In this document: positions 1 to 9,094 of the stretch, piece by piece | Layout of the letters: each line of letters starts with the position of its first letter | How positions within the stretch are numbered: the first letter of the stretch is position 1 | Origin: Methylobacterium cerastii | GTDB taxonomy: Bacteria > Pseudomonadota > Alphaproteobacteria > Rhizobiales > Beijerinckiaceae | DNA length: 64,000 bases | Assembly: GCF_022179125.1 (NCBI RefSeq) | Contig: NZ_BPQG01000001.1 | Location: 35,041-99,040, forward strand | Direction: 5' to 3' | Made by a program: the position numbers and the translations under genes | The notes under the pieces: model-generated | Told to the model about the DNA's origin: nothing | Database searches by the model: none | What the model saw: the letters and a program-made list of their open reading frames with translations, nothing else

Positions 1-1
1 C

Positions 2-115
2 GGGCAGCTGGTCCTCCCGGGCCCGGTCGACCCGGCCCGCTTCCTCGCCCTGGAACTGAAGCCCGATTTCCTCGCCACCGCGCAGGGGCCGGTCGCGGCG
101 GACCGTAGGAGCTGA
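2..115 (+). CDS. C-terminal end of an unidentified protein (partial)
   Basis: An open frame enters from the left edge and stops with TGA at 113-115, leaving 37 codons. The visible tail has ordinary high-GC codon use and a plausible composition (ending ...QGPVAADRRS), unlike the arginine-rich alternative frames. Nothing in it identifies a family. It converges on the cytochrome gene, with about 40 bases between the two stop codons. Confidence 0.45.
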   Translation, partial: GQLVLPGPVDPARFLALELKPDFLATAQGPVAADRRS

Positions 116-157
116 CAGGCGGGAAGAGCTGACGGGCCGAGCGCGCCGAAGGTCGGC

Positions 158-727
158 TCAGAGCCGCGCGATGTAGGCGGCGAGGTCGGCGATCTCGTCG
201 TCCTTCAGCGTCTGCGCGACCTCGTTCATCGCCGGATCGTAGCCGGGTCGTGCGTTCGAGCGATACGCCGCGAGCGCCGCCTTGAGATAGTCCTCGCGCT
301 GGCCGCGGATGCGCGGGAGCGCGTCGCGTCCGGCGAGGTCGGCCCCGTGGCAGGAGTTGCACTGGTGCTTGGACACGAGCGCCTGCGCCCGCGCGGCGAG
401 CGCCGGATCGGGCGGCCCGCCCGCGGCGACCGGTGCGGGCAAAGCGGCCAGGGCATCGGCGAAGGCGCGCAGGTCGTCGTCGGAGAGACCGGCGGCCATC
501 TCGTTCATCGGCGCCGCCTCGCGCTGCCGCTCCCGGAACTGGAACAACTGCGTGACGACGTAGTCGGCCTGCTGGCCCCCGAGGGAGGGCACGCCCTCGG
601 TCTCGGAGGTGCCCTGCGCCCCGTGGCAGGCGAGGCAGGGTGCGAGGCGTTCGCCCAACGGAGCGGACGAGGCCGCCCCGAGGAGGAGCGTCGCGAGGGC
701 GAGCGCGGGGGTGAGCGATCGGATCAT
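158..727 (-). CDS. dihaem cytochrome c (c4-like), periplasmic
   Basis: A 189-residue electron carrier. A hydrophobic signal peptide covers about residues 1-21. Two covalent haem sites are visible: CLACH near residue 31 in the first half and CNSCH near residue 124 in the second, each followed later by methionines that could be axial ligands (PMNEM and PAMNEV). This two-domain layout is that of cytochrome c4 and related class I proteins. Its ATG overlaps the stop of the upstream sugar-dehydrogenase-like gene (ATGA), so the two are translationally coupled. The likely role is to take electrons from that dehydrogenase and pass them to the respiratory chain. The physiological partner is inferred from neighbourhood only. 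Confidence 0.88.
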   Translation of the reverse strand: MIRSLTPALALATLLLGAASSAPLGERLAPCLACHGAQGTSETEGVPSLGGQQADYVVTQLFQFRERQREAAPMNEMAAGLSDDDLRAFADALAALPAPVAAGGPPDPALAARAQALVSKHQCNSCHGADLAGRDALPRIRGQREDYLKAALAAYRSNARPGYDPAMNEVAQTLKDDEIADLAAYIARL

Positions 728-1968
728 TTCGCGGCGCTGACCCGGTAGATCGCGCCGTTGTAGTCGTCCGAGACCAGGAGCGCGCCGTCCTGGGCGACCA
801 GCACGTCGACCGGGCGGCCGACATACGTGTTGTCCTGCAGGAAGCCGGTAAGGAACGGCTCGACGGAGGCGACCTTGCCGTCGGGTCCGAGCCGCGCCAC
901 CACCACGTCGCCGCCGAGCTTGCGCGTACGGTTCCACGAGCCGTGCCGGGCGATGAACATCGCGTTCTTGTAGTCCGCCGGGAACATCGCGCCGGTGTAG
1001 AAGCGCAGGCCGAGCGAGGCGGTGTGCGGGCCGAGCAGGGCCGCCGGCGCCGTGAACTCGGCGCAGGAATGGCCCCAGCCGTATTCCGGGTCGGTGAAGG
1101 TGCCCTGGTGGCAGTACGGGAAGCCGAAATGCTGCTTGCCGGGCTCGGTCAGCACGTTCAGCTCGTCGTTCGGGATGTCCTCCGAGACCCAGTCGCGGCC
1201 GTTGTCGGTGAACCAGAGCTGCTTCGTCGTGGGGTTCCAGTCGAAGCCGACGGTGTTGCGCACGCCGCGGGCGACCACCTCGACGTTCTTGCCGTCGAGG
1301 TCCATCCGCCGGATCTGGGCATGGGTGTCGGGCGGCATCGTGATGTTGCCGGGCGATCCCACCGGCACGTAGAGCTTGTCGTCGGGGCCGATGGCGATGA
1401 ACTTCCAGCCGTGCGCTTCGTCCTTGGGCAGGTCGTCGTAGACCAGCACCGGCTTCGGCACGTCGTCGAGGCGGGCCTCGATGCCGTCGTAGCGCCAGAT
1501 CTTCGAGAGCTCGGCCACGAACAGCGACCCTTCGTGGAACGCAAGGCCGTTCGGCCGGTGCAGGCCGGTGGCGATGGTCTTGACCTGGCGCTTCCCGTCC
1601 AGCCCGACCTTCGCCGGGATCGCGTAGACCTTGCCGACCGCGCGGGTGCCGACGAACAGCGTCCCGTCCGGGCTCTGGCGCATCGAGCGGGCGTTGGCGA
1701 GACCGCTGGCGTAGACCTCGACCTTGAAGCCCTCGGGCACGATCAGCTTGTCGAGGGGAAGCTTGGCCAGGGCGGTGGCGAGCGGCGGCGCGGCGATCGG
1801 TGCAAGTTTGGCGGCGTCCCCGCCCTCGGGCCGGCCGAAGAGCGCCGAGCCCTTGTCGACGGGGGGCGCGGCGGGGGCGGGGCTCGCCGGCTGCTGCGCC
1901 GCGGCGCCCTGCAGGGCGAGGCAGGTCATCGCCAGGGCGGCGAGGCTTCGGCTCAGGACGGGTGTCAC
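724..1968 (-). CDS. PQQ-dependent sugar (sorbosone-type) dehydrogenase, periplasmic beta-propeller
   Basis: About 414 residues. I start at the GTG preceded by GGGAGA, because it gives a clean signal peptide ending near ALQGAAAQ; the frame stays open further upstream but that part has shadow-like composition. The mature protein has the repeated blades of the glucose/sorbosone dehydrogenase family, for example PDGTLFVGT, IGPDDKLYVPVGS and NPTTKQLWFTDNGRDW, ending with VSDDYNGAIYRV. Family members use PQQ to oxidise aldoses or sugar alcohols and donate electrons to cytochrome c. The coupled downstream cytochrome fits this. The substrate cannot be read from the sequence. Confidence 0.82.
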   Translation of the reverse strand: MTPVLSRSLAALAMTCLALQGAAAQQPASPAPAAPPVDKGSALFGRPEGGDAAKLAPIAAPPLATALAKLPLDKLIVPEGFKVEVYASGLANARSMRQSPDGTLFVGTRAVGKVYAIPAKVGLDGKRQVKTIATGLHRPNGLAFHEGSLFVAELSKIWRYDGIEARLDDVPKPVLVYDDLPKDEAHGWKFIAIGPDDKLYVPVGSPGNITMPPDTHAQIRRMDLDGKNVEVVARGVRNTVGFDWNPTTKQLWFTDNGRDWVSEDIPNDELNVLTEPGKQHFGFPYCHQGTFTDPEYGWGHSCAEFTAPAALLGPHTASLGLRFYTGAMFPADYKNAMFIARHGSWNRTRKLGGDVVVARLGPDGKVASVEPFLTGFLQDNTYVGRPVDVLVAQDGALLVSDDYNGAIYRVSAAK

Positions 1969-2296
1969 GCGGCGTCTCCCAGGCTGGGCAGGATGCAGGT
2001 TCGGCGGGATGAAGGCGCGCCGCGCCGGCTCCCGCTCGTGATCGCATACGTTATTCACAACATGCCACGCCAAAGCGAGGGCCGGTGCCGCGACCGGGAA
2101 ACAGCAGCCCCGCCCCGTCACCCGCCGGCGCGGATGCCCTGACGAACGCACCCACGCGCGGCAGGCCGGCCCGGCGCAATCTTGCCTTTTCGCATCCGAT
2201 CCCCGAGAAACCGGCTGATCCGGAAGCGTGAGCGCGGCATCGAGCCGGCGCTCGGCGAAACCGGAACGATCGAACCGCGTCGAGGAACCCGTCTCC
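1969..2296. promoter_or_regulatory. divergent intergenic region between the dehydrogenase and methyltransferase genes
   Basis: A 328-base gap between two genes that point away from each other, so it must hold promoters for both. A GGGAGA ribosome site precedes the leftward GTG, and GAGGAA precedes the rightward ATG. Open frames crossing this gap have arginine-rich shadow composition. I see no operator I can name. Confidence 0.5.
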
Positions 2297-2953
2297 ATGC
2301 TCGATTACGCGCAGGCCCGACGCCTGATGGTCGATTGCCAGCTCCGGACCTTCGACGTGAACGACATCACGGTGCTCGACGCGTTCGACGCGGTGCCGCG
2401 CGAGGATTTCGTGCCGCCGGGGGCGGAGCCCTTCGCCTACATCGACCAGAATCTGAAGCTCGGCGGCAGCGAGGGCGACGTCCGCTACATGCCGGCCTCG
2501 ATGCTGCTCGCCCGGATGATCCAGGCGCTGCGCGTCGGCAACGGCACGCGGGTGCTCGATGTCGGCACCGGATACGGCTACGCCGCCGCCCTGATGGCGC
2601 GCCTCGGCGGCCGGGTCACGGCCCTCGAAGCCGATCCCGCCCTGGCCGAGGCGGCGCGGGCACGGCTCGCCGGGACGCAGGTCGAGGTGGCGGAAGGACC
2701 GCTCACCGAGGGCCAGCCCAAGGCCGGCCCCTACGACGCGATCCTGATCAACGGCCGCGTCGAGGTCCGCCCGCAGGCGCTCCTCGACCAGCTCAAGGAC
2801 GAGGGCCGCCTCGTCTGCGTGCTCGGACGCGACAAGTCGGCGAAGGCGACCCTGTTCGTCCGCGCCGGCGATGCGTTCGGCGCCCGCCCGCTGTTCGACG
2901 CCGCCCTGCCGGGCCTCGCGGCGTTCCGCGAAGAGGCCGGCTTCGCGTTCTGA
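2297..2953 (+). CDS. pcm: protein-L-isoaspartate O-methyltransferase family protein
   Basis: 218 residues, normal for the family. The N-terminal segment MVDCQLR...DVNDITVLDAF is typical of the alphaproteobacterial Pcm-like proteins encoded just before TolC. The SAM-binding glycine motif VLDVGTGYGYAAAL lies near residues 88-101, with an acidic ALEADPAL strand after it. The enzyme methylates damaged isoaspartyl residues so they can be repaired. The ATG is preceded by GAGGAA at about ten bases. A longer in-frame start exists upstream but lacks family similarity. A hairpin terminator follows. Confidence 0.85.
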   Translation: MLDYAQARRLMVDCQLRTFDVNDITVLDAFDAVPREDFVPPGAEPFAYIDQNLKLGGSEGDVRYMPASMLLARMIQALRVGNGTRVLDVGTGYGYAAALMARLGGRVTALEADPALAEAARARLAGTQVEVAEGPLTEGQPKAGPYDAILINGRVEVRPQALLDQLKDEGRLVCVLGRDKSAKATLFVRAGDAFGARPLFDAALPGLAAFREEAGFAF

Positions 2954-2965
2954 GCGGCGCGTCGG

Positions 2966-3000
2966 TGCACCCCGGTCGCGCGCCGGGGGTGTCGCTTTTA
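2966..3000 (+). terminator. rho-independent terminator after the pcm-like gene
   Basis: Inverted repeat CACCCCGG / CCGGGGGTG with a short GC loop, followed by GTCGCTTTTA. It lies 15 bases after the stop codon. Confidence 0.65.
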
Positions 3001-3170
3001 TGCGCCACGTCGGAACGATTTGGGGGCGGGCCGCCCGTTGGCCTGGGCCAGGTCTTAACGAATAGGCTAAGGTTCGCCCCAGGGCGGGCGTGACCGGGCC
3101 GGCGTGCAAGCGCCGCATCCGTCGCAAGACGGACGAGATGGTCTTCGAGAAACCGCAAGGGCTGATCGAC

Positions 3171-4628
3171 GTGACACAACGCAAACCTGCGACGCGCCCC
3201 GCGCTTCGGCTGGCCGGCTTCGCCGTCGCAGCCGGGCTGGCGGCTGGTCCGGCGGCGTCCGAGACGCTCGAATCGGCGCTCGCGAAGGCCTATGGCGGCA
3301 ACCCGCAGCTCAATTCCAGCCGCGCGAACGTCCGCGCCACCGACGAGGGCGTCGCGATCGCCAAATCGGGATACCGGCCGACGGTCAGCGTCGAGGCAGA
3401 TATCGGCGCACAGTATTTCGAGGGCAAGTTCGGGACGTCGGGCAGTGGCGCGGCCTCCGCCGCCGGCGCCGGTGCGGTCGCCGGAGCGGTGGCCACGGGC
3501 GGTGCAGGGGTGACCCGCTTCACGACGCTACCGAGTGGTGCCGGCGTCACTGTCAACCAGACGCTGTTCAACGGGTTCCAGACCGACAACAACACCCGCC
3601 GCGCCGAGTCGAACGTCTACAGCCAGCGCGAGAGCCTCCGCTCCACCGAGATGACGGTGCTGTACAGCGGCGTCACCTCCTACATGAACGTGCTCAGCAA
3701 CACCGCGACCCTGGAGCTGAACCGCAACAACGTCGAGGTGCTGGAAGAGCAGCTCCGCCAGACCCGCGACCGCTTCAACGTCGGCGAGGTCACACGAACC
3801 GACGTCGCCCAGGCCGAGGCGCGCCTCGCAGGCGCCCGCTCGCAGGTCAGCGTCGCGGAATCGAACCTGCGCACCAGCATCGGCACGTATCGCCAGAACA
3901 TCGGCGTCGAGCCGCGCCAGCTCGCCCCCGGTCGCCCCCTCGACCGCTACGTTCCTAAGAACCTTGACTCGGCGATCGCCATCGGCCTGCAGGAGCACCC
4001 GCAGATCCTCTCGGCCCTCCACGCGGTCGATGCGGCCGAGGCGCAGGTGAAGGTGCTGGAAGGCATCCTGTATCCGACGGTGAGCTTGCAGGGCGCGGTG
4101 CGACAAGCCTTCGACCAGCAACTGCCCGGCTACAACGCCGTCACGGCGTCGATCGTCGGCCGCGTCTCGATCCCGCTCTACCAGGGCGGACAGGAATACG
4201 CGCAGATCCGCCAGCAGAAGGAGGTCGTCGGCCAGACCCGCATCCAGGCCGACCTCGTCCGCGACCAGGTCCGCGCCCAGGTTGTGGACTTCTGGGGCCG
4301 CCTGGAGGCGGCCAAGGCTCAGGTGATCGCGGCCCAGGCCCAGGTTCAGGCCAACGAGGTCGCCCTCAACGGCGTGCGCGAGGAGGCACGCGTCGGGCAG
4401 CGCACGACCCTCGACGTGTTGAACGCGCAGCAGGAACTGCTCAACGCCCGGGTGAACCTCATCACCGCCCAACGCGACCGGGTGATCTACTCGTACGGCG
4501 TAGTCCAGGCGATCGGCCGCCTGACGGTACGCTACACCGCGGTGCCGGTGGCCGCTTACAGCGCCAAGGTCCATTACGACCAGGTCAAGGACCTGTGGTA
4601 CGGCGTGCGCTCGCCGGACGGCCGCTGA
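3171..4628 (+). CDS. tolC: TolC family type I secretion / efflux outer membrane protein
   Basis: About 485 residues from the GTG start, which gives a signal peptide ending in AAGPAASETLESAL; an in-frame ATG at 3138 would add 11 residues before it. Two OEP repeats follow, with the long helical stretches and heptads expected (LRQTRDRFNVGEVTRTDVAQAEARL in the first half, and VREEARVGQRTTLDVLNAQQELLNAR in the second), plus the conserved NGFQT and YQGGQEYA beta-strand turns. TolC trimers form the outer membrane channel for RND and ABC exporters. The gene order pcm-tolC-popZ-valS is typical of Rhizobiales. Confidence 0.9.
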   Translation: MTQRKPATRPALRLAGFAVAAGLAAGPAASETLESALAKAYGGNPQLNSSRANVRATDEGVAIAKSGYRPTVSVEADIGAQYFEGKFGTSGSGAASAAGAGAVAGAVATGGAGVTRFTTLPSGAGVTVNQTLFNGFQTDNNTRRAESNVYSQRESLRSTEMTVLYSGVTSYMNVLSNTATLELNRNNVEVLEEQLRQTRDRFNVGEVTRTDVAQAEARLAGARSQVSVAESNLRTSIGTYRQNIGVEPRQLAPGRPLDRYVPKNLDSAIAIGLQEHPQILSALHAVDAAEAQVKVLEGILYPTVSLQGAVRQAFDQQLPGYNAVTASIVGRVSIPLYQGGQEYAQIRQQKEVVGQTRIQADLVRDQVRAQVVDFWGRLEAAKAQVIAAQAQVQANEVALNGVREEARVGQRTTLDVLNAQQELLNARVNLITAQRDRVIYSYGVVQAIGRLTVRYTAVPVAAYSAKVHYDQVKDLWYGVRSPDGR

Positions 4629-4812
4629 GGCGACGCGAATCGCGCGGGTTCCCCTGCGGGGAGCCCGGCAGGCCCGGCCGACCGGAATGCGGCGACCGAG
4701 ACGTGATTTCCCGAGGACTGTGCTTCCGCTGCGCTTGTCGCGCGAGCGCGGCGTGGAATACTCCATCGGATAGGTGTTTTCCGTTCCTCTCACGTTTTCG
4801 AGCGCCGTCCGG

Positions 4813-5409
4813 ATGAGTGCAGCGAGCCCCAAGATCCAGGACAAGGCGACGGAGAAGGCGCACGAGCCTTCCATGGAGGAGATCCTGGCCTCGATCCGCC
4901 GGATCATCGCCGACGACCAGGCCGTGAAGCCGCCGGAGCCGGCCGCCGTCCGGCCGCCCACGCACGAGAACGACGACGTGCTCGACCTCGCCGACATGGA
5001 CGAGCCGGCACCACCGCCGCGCCCGGCCGCGAAGCCCGCTCCGCTCGAACTCGAGGCCTTGGACTTCGACGCGGTCGACTTCGACGCGCTGGAGGTGGAA
5101 CCCGAGCCCGAGCCGGCCCCCGCGCCGCGTGCAGCCGCGCCCGAGACCGCCCGCCGCCCGGAGCCGGCATATGAATCCGAACCTGAGGCGGAGCCCGCGC
5201 CGCTGATCTCCTCGGCGGCCGGCGCCAGCGTGAACCAGGCCTTCAACCTGCTCGCCAACACCGTGTCGAGCCAGAACGCGCGCAGCCTGGAAGACCTCGT
5301 CCAGGACATGCTGAAGCCGATGCTCAAGACGTGGCTCGACGACAACCTGCCGGTGATGGTCGAGCGGCTGGTGCGCGTCGAGATCGAGCGGGTCGCCCGC
5401 GGCCGCTGA
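4813..5409 (+). CDS. popZ: PopZ family polar organising protein (DUF2497)
   Basis: 198 residues. The N-terminal helix EPSMEEILASIRRIIADD (about residues 18-35) and the C-terminal oligomerisation region (about 150-198, with LEDLVQDMLKPMLKTWLD and VERLVRVEIERVARG) are the two conserved blocks of PopZ. Between them is a long acidic proline-rich spacer (residues about 40-140), as in Caulobacter PopZ, where it controls condensate formation. PopZ self-assembles at the pole and anchors ParB and other polar factors. I start at the second in-frame ATG because the family begins there. It precedes valS, as in related genomes. Confidence 0.85.
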   Translation: MSAASPKIQDKATEKAHEPSMEEILASIRRIIADDQAVKPPEPAAVRPPTHENDDVLDLADMDEPAPPPRPAAKPAPLELEALDFDAVDFDALEVEPEPEPAPAPRAAAPETARRPEPAYESEPEAEPAPLISSAAGASVNQAFNLLANTVSSQNARSLEDLVQDMLKPMLKTWLDDNLPVMVERLVRVEIERVARGR

Positions 5410-5501
5410 CGGCACCTCCGTTACGGGCCGTGTTGACGGGAGGCCCGTGACGGGTTGAAAGCGGGCTCGAAATTCCGAGACGGACCCGCGATCACCCGCC
5501 C

Positions 5502-8243
5502 ATGATGGACAAGACCTTCGACCCGGCCGGCGCCGAGGCGCGCGCGAGCGCCGCGTGGACGCACGCCGACGCCTTCCGCGCCGGGCGCCCGGACCGGGCC
5601 GGCGCCGAGCCCTACTGCATCGTCATCCCGCCGCCGAACGTCACGGGCTCGCTGCATATCGGCCACGCGCTGAACAACACCCTGCAGGACATCCTCGCCC
5701 GCTTCGAGCGGATGCGCGGCCGCGACGTGCTGTGGCAGCCGGGCATGGACCATGCCGGCATCGCCACGCAGATGGTGGTCGAGCGCCGGATGGCGGAGGC
5801 GCAGGAGCCCGGCCGCCGCGAGATCGGCCGCGCGGCCTTCCTCGACAAGGTCTGGGCCTGGAAGGCGGAATCGGGCGGCGCCATCGTCTCGCAGCTCAAG
5901 CGGCTCGGCGCCTCCTGCGACTGGTCGCGCGAGCGCTTCACCATGGGCGAGCGCGGGGCGCCGGACGAGCAGATGGTCCGCGCGGTCACGAAGGTCTTCG
6001 TCGACCTGCATGCCCAGGGGCTGATCTACCGCGACAAGCGCCTCGTGAACTGGGACCCGAAGTTCCAGACCGCGATCTCAGACCTCGAGGTCCAGCAGGT
6101 CGAGGTGAAGGGCCACCTCTGGCACTTCGACTATCCGGTGGTGGACGAGGCCGGCGCCGAGACCGGGGCGATCATCACCGTCGCGACGACGCGCCCCGAG
6201 ACGATGCTCGGCGACACGGCGGTGGCGGTCCACCCGGAGGACGAGCGCTACACCGCGCTCGTCGGCAGCTACGTGCGCCTGCCGCTGGTCGGCCGCCTGA
6301 TCCCGATCGTCGCCGACGACTACTCGGACCCGGAGAAGGGCACCGGCGCGGTCAAGATCACCCCGGCGCACGACTTCAACGACTTCGAGGTCGGCCGCCG
6401 CCACGGCTGCCGCCCGATCAACATCCTGGACAGCGAGGCGCGGATCGCGCTCGACGGCAACGCCGACTTCCTGGCCGACGCGAACCCGGATGCGGAGGCG
6501 CTGGCCCTCCACGGCCTCGACCGGTTCGCGGCCCGCAAGGCCGTGGTCGCGCTGATGGAAGCGGCAGGGCGCCTTCGGGAGATCGAGGCCAACACCCATG
6601 CCGTCCCGCACGGCGACCGCTCGGGCGTGGTGATCGAGCCCTACCTCACCGACCAGTGGTACGTAAACGTGAAGCCGCTGGCCGAGCGCGCGCTGCAGGC
6701 GGTGCGCGACGGGCGCACCCGCTTCGTGCCAGAGAATTCGGAGAAGACGTTCTTCCAGTGGCTCGAGAACATCGAGCCGTGGTGCATCTCGCGCCAACTC
6801 TGGTGGGGGCACCAGATCCCGGTCTGGTACGATGCGGATGGCGGCGTCTACGTCGCCGGCACCGAGGCCGAGGCGCAGGCACAGGCCGCGGAGAAGCAGG
6901 GCCGCGCGGTCGATCTCGTCCGCGACGAGGACGTCCTCGACACCTGGTTCTCCTCCGCCCTGTGGCCGTTCTCGACGCTCGGCTGGCCGGAGAAGACCGC
7001 GGAACTCGCGCGCTACTACCCGACCAACACGCTCGTCACCGGCAAGGACATCCTGTTCTTCTGGGTCGCGCGGATGATGATGCTCGGCCTGCACGTCACC
7101 GACGACGTGCCGTTCGACACGGTCTACCTGCACACGCTGGTGCGCGACGCCTCCGGTGCCAAGATGTCGAAGTCGAAGGGCAACGTCGTCGATCCGCTCG
7201 GGCTGATCGAGCAGTACGGCGCCGACGCCTTGCGCTTCACCCTGACGGCGCTCGCCGCGCAGGGGCGGGACATCAAGCTCAGCCCGGCCCGCGTCGAGGG
7301 CTACCGCAACTTCGCGACCAAGCTCTGGAACGCCGCGCGCTTCGCCGAGATGAACGGCTGCGCCCTCGATCCCGCCTTCGACCCGAAGGCGGTGCGGGAG
7401 CCGCTGAACCGCTGGGCGCTCGGCGAGGCGGCGCGCGCGGTCGCCGAGGTCACGGCAGCCCTGGAGGCCTACCGCTTCAACGACGCGGCGGCCGGGGCCT
7501 ACCGCTTCGTCTGGAACATTTTCTGCGACTGGACGATCGAACTCGCCAAGCCCGTGCTGCAGGGCGAGGGCGTCGAGGCCGGGCTGAAGGCGGAGACGCA
7601 AGCCACCATCGCCTTCATCATCGACCAGATCGCCAAGCTCCTGCATCCGTTCATGCCGTTCCTCACCGAGGAGCTGTGGGCGATCAAGGGCGAGGCGATC
7701 GCCAACCGCGGCCTGCTCACGCTCCAGGCCTGGCCCGACCTGTCGGGGCTGGCGGATGCCGAGGCTGAGGCCGAGATCGGCTTCGTCGTCGACCTCGTCT
7801 CCGAGGTGCGCTCGGCCCGCTCCGAGACCGGGGTGCCCGCGGGCGCCCAGGTCCCGCTGGTGATCGTCGGCGCCGACGCAGGCGTGCGGGCGCGCGTCGG
7901 CGCCTGGCACGACACGCTGGTGCGGCTCGCCCGCCTGTCCGAGATCGGCTTCGCCGACGCCGCCCCGCGGAACGCGGTGCAGCTCCTCGTGCGCGGCAGC
8001 GTCGCCGCGCTGCCGCTGGAAGGGATCGTCGACCTCGGCGCCGAGGTGGCGCGCCTGAAGAAGGAGGCCGCCAAGGCCGAGGGCGAGATCAAGAAGCTCG
8101 ACGGCAAGCTCGGCAACGCCGACTTCGTGGCGCGCGCCCCCGAGGAGGTGATCGAGGAGAGCCGCGAGCGGCGCGAGGCCGAGGCCGAGCGGCTGGCCAA
8201 GCTCCAGGAGGCGCTGGCGCGGTTGAGCGACCAAGCCGCTTGA
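5502..8243 (+). CDS. valS: valine--tRNA ligase
   Basis: 913 residues, a full-length class I synthetase. The HIGH-type motif is in PPNVTGSLHIGHAL (about residues 44-57), the editing domain contains TTRPETMLGDTAVAV, and KMSKS lies near residue 555 (GAKMSKSKGNVVDP). The C-terminal 60 residues form the charged coiled coil that contacts tRNA. It starts with MMDKTFDPAGAE. The gene overlaps the following DUF2459 gene by four bases (TTGA), suggesting cotranscription. Confidence 0.97.
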   Translation: MMDKTFDPAGAEARASAAWTHADAFRAGRPDRAGAEPYCIVIPPPNVTGSLHIGHALNNTLQDILARFERMRGRDVLWQPGMDHAGIATQMVVERRMAEAQEPGRREIGRAAFLDKVWAWKAESGGAIVSQLKRLGASCDWSRERFTMGERGAPDEQMVRAVTKVFVDLHAQGLIYRDKRLVNWDPKFQTAISDLEVQQVEVKGHLWHFDYPVVDEAGAETGAIITVATTRPETMLGDTAVAVHPEDERYTALVGSYVRLPLVGRLIPIVADDYSDPEKGTGAVKITPAHDFNDFEVGRRHGCRPINILDSEARIALDGNADFLADANPDAEALALHGLDRFAARKAVVALMEAAGRLREIEANTHAVPHGDRSGVVIEPYLTDQWYVNVKPLAERALQAVRDGRTRFVPENSEKTFFQWLENIEPWCISRQLWWGHQIPVWYDADGGVYVAGTEAEAQAQAAEKQGRAVDLVRDEDVLDTWFSSALWPFSTLGWPEKTAELARYYPTNTLVTGKDILFFWVARMMMLGLHVTDDVPFDTVYLHTLVRDASGAKMSKSKGNVVDPLGLIEQYGADALRFTLTALAAQGRDIKLSPARVEGYRNFATKLWNAARFAEMNGCALDPAFDPKAVREPLNRWALGEAARAVAEVTAALEAYRFNDAAAGAYRFVWNIFCDWTIELAKPVLQGEGVEAGLKAETQATIAFIIDQIAKLLHPFMPFLTEELWAIKGEAIANRGLLTLQAWPDLSGLADAEAEAEIGFVVDLVSEVRSARSETGVPAGAQVPLVIVGADAGVRARVGAWHDTLVRLARLSEIGFADAAPRNAVQLLVRGSVAALPLEGIVDLGAEVARLKKEAAKAEGEIKKLDGKLGNADFVARAPEEVIEESRERREAEAERLAKLQEALARLSDQAA

Positions 8244-8950
8244 TCCTGCGCCGGCTGGCGAAGGGGCTCGCCGGCGCCGTCGGATCGCTCGTCGCCCTGC
8301 TCGTCCTCGCCGTGATCCTCACGGCGCGGCCGGGCGACCGAGCGCTGTATCCGCCAAAGGCGGCGGCGCAGGTGATTTACGTGGTCAGCCACGGTTGGCA
8401 CAGCGGCGTCGCGCTGCCGACCGCGGCGCTGACCGGGCCCGGCGCCGGCCCGGCCTTGCGCGACATCGCCGTGCGGTTCCGCGCCTATCCCACCCTCGAA
8501 TTCGGCTGGGGCGAGGCCCGGTTCTACGCCGCGACGCCGACGCTCGCGCAGTTCGATTGGCGGCTGGCGCTCGATGCGCTTTTCACGCCCGGCGGCAGCG
8601 ACGGGGTGATCCAGGTGGTCGGCCTCGATGCGGACCCGCGCATCAGCTTTCCCCGCGCCGACATCCTGGCGGTGCCGGTCTCGGCCGCCGGCCTGGAGCG
8701 GCTCGTCGCGCGGCTCGAGGCGAGCTTCGCCCGCGTCGACGGCCATCCGGTCGACGTCGGCCCCGGCCTCTACGGGCCGAGCCTGTTCTACAGGGGCGCG
8801 GGCCGCTTCTCCTGGACGAACGTCTGCAACCACTGGACCGCCGGGCTCGTCAACGCCGCCGGGCTGCCGGTGGCGCCGGTGATCGCGACGCTGCCGGGCG
8901 GGCTCATCCTCGACCTCGAATGGCGCTCCGGGGCGACGGCGGTTCCGTGA
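8240..8950 (+). CDS. DUF2459 (TIGR02117) membrane-anchored protein
   Basis: 236 residues starting at a TTG that overlaps the valS stop. A single N-terminal membrane segment (about residues 8-30) leads into a domain with YVVSHGWHSGVALP near 43-57 and SLFYRGAGRFSWTNVCNHWTA near 180-200, which are the hallmark strings of TIGR02117/DUF2459. The conserved histidine and the cysteine-histidine pair look like a papain- or NlpC-like catalytic arrangement, but I know of no demonstrated function. The orientation suggests a periplasmic domain. Confidence 0.75.
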   Translation: MILRRLAKGLAGAVGSLVALLVLAVILTARPGDRALYPPKAAAQVIYVVSHGWHSGVALPTAALTGPGAGPALRDIAVRFRAYPTLEFGWGEARFYAATPTLAQFDWRLALDALFTPGGSDGVIQVVGLDADPRISFPRADILAVPVSAAGLERLVARLEASFARVDGHPVDVGPGLYGPSLFYRGAGRFSWTNVCNHWTAGLVNAAGLPVAPVIATLPGGLILDLEWRSGATAVP

Positions 8951-9094
8951 TGCCGGCGGCCGCCGAGGGTGGACCGGCGAACCTGTCGAAACGGTAATGC
9001 GCCGGTCACGGGCGGGTGAGGCGCCGGTCTCTAGAACGAACGCATCGCCCGCTGACGCCGGCGGCGCAGACGATTTCTCCTGGAGACCTATCGC

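Noticed and set aside
158-2047. 629-residue leftward open frame spanning the cytochrome and dehydrogenase genes
   Set aside because: Only its last 189 codons look like protein (the cytochrome). The rest is arginine-rich shadow of the dehydrogenase gene.
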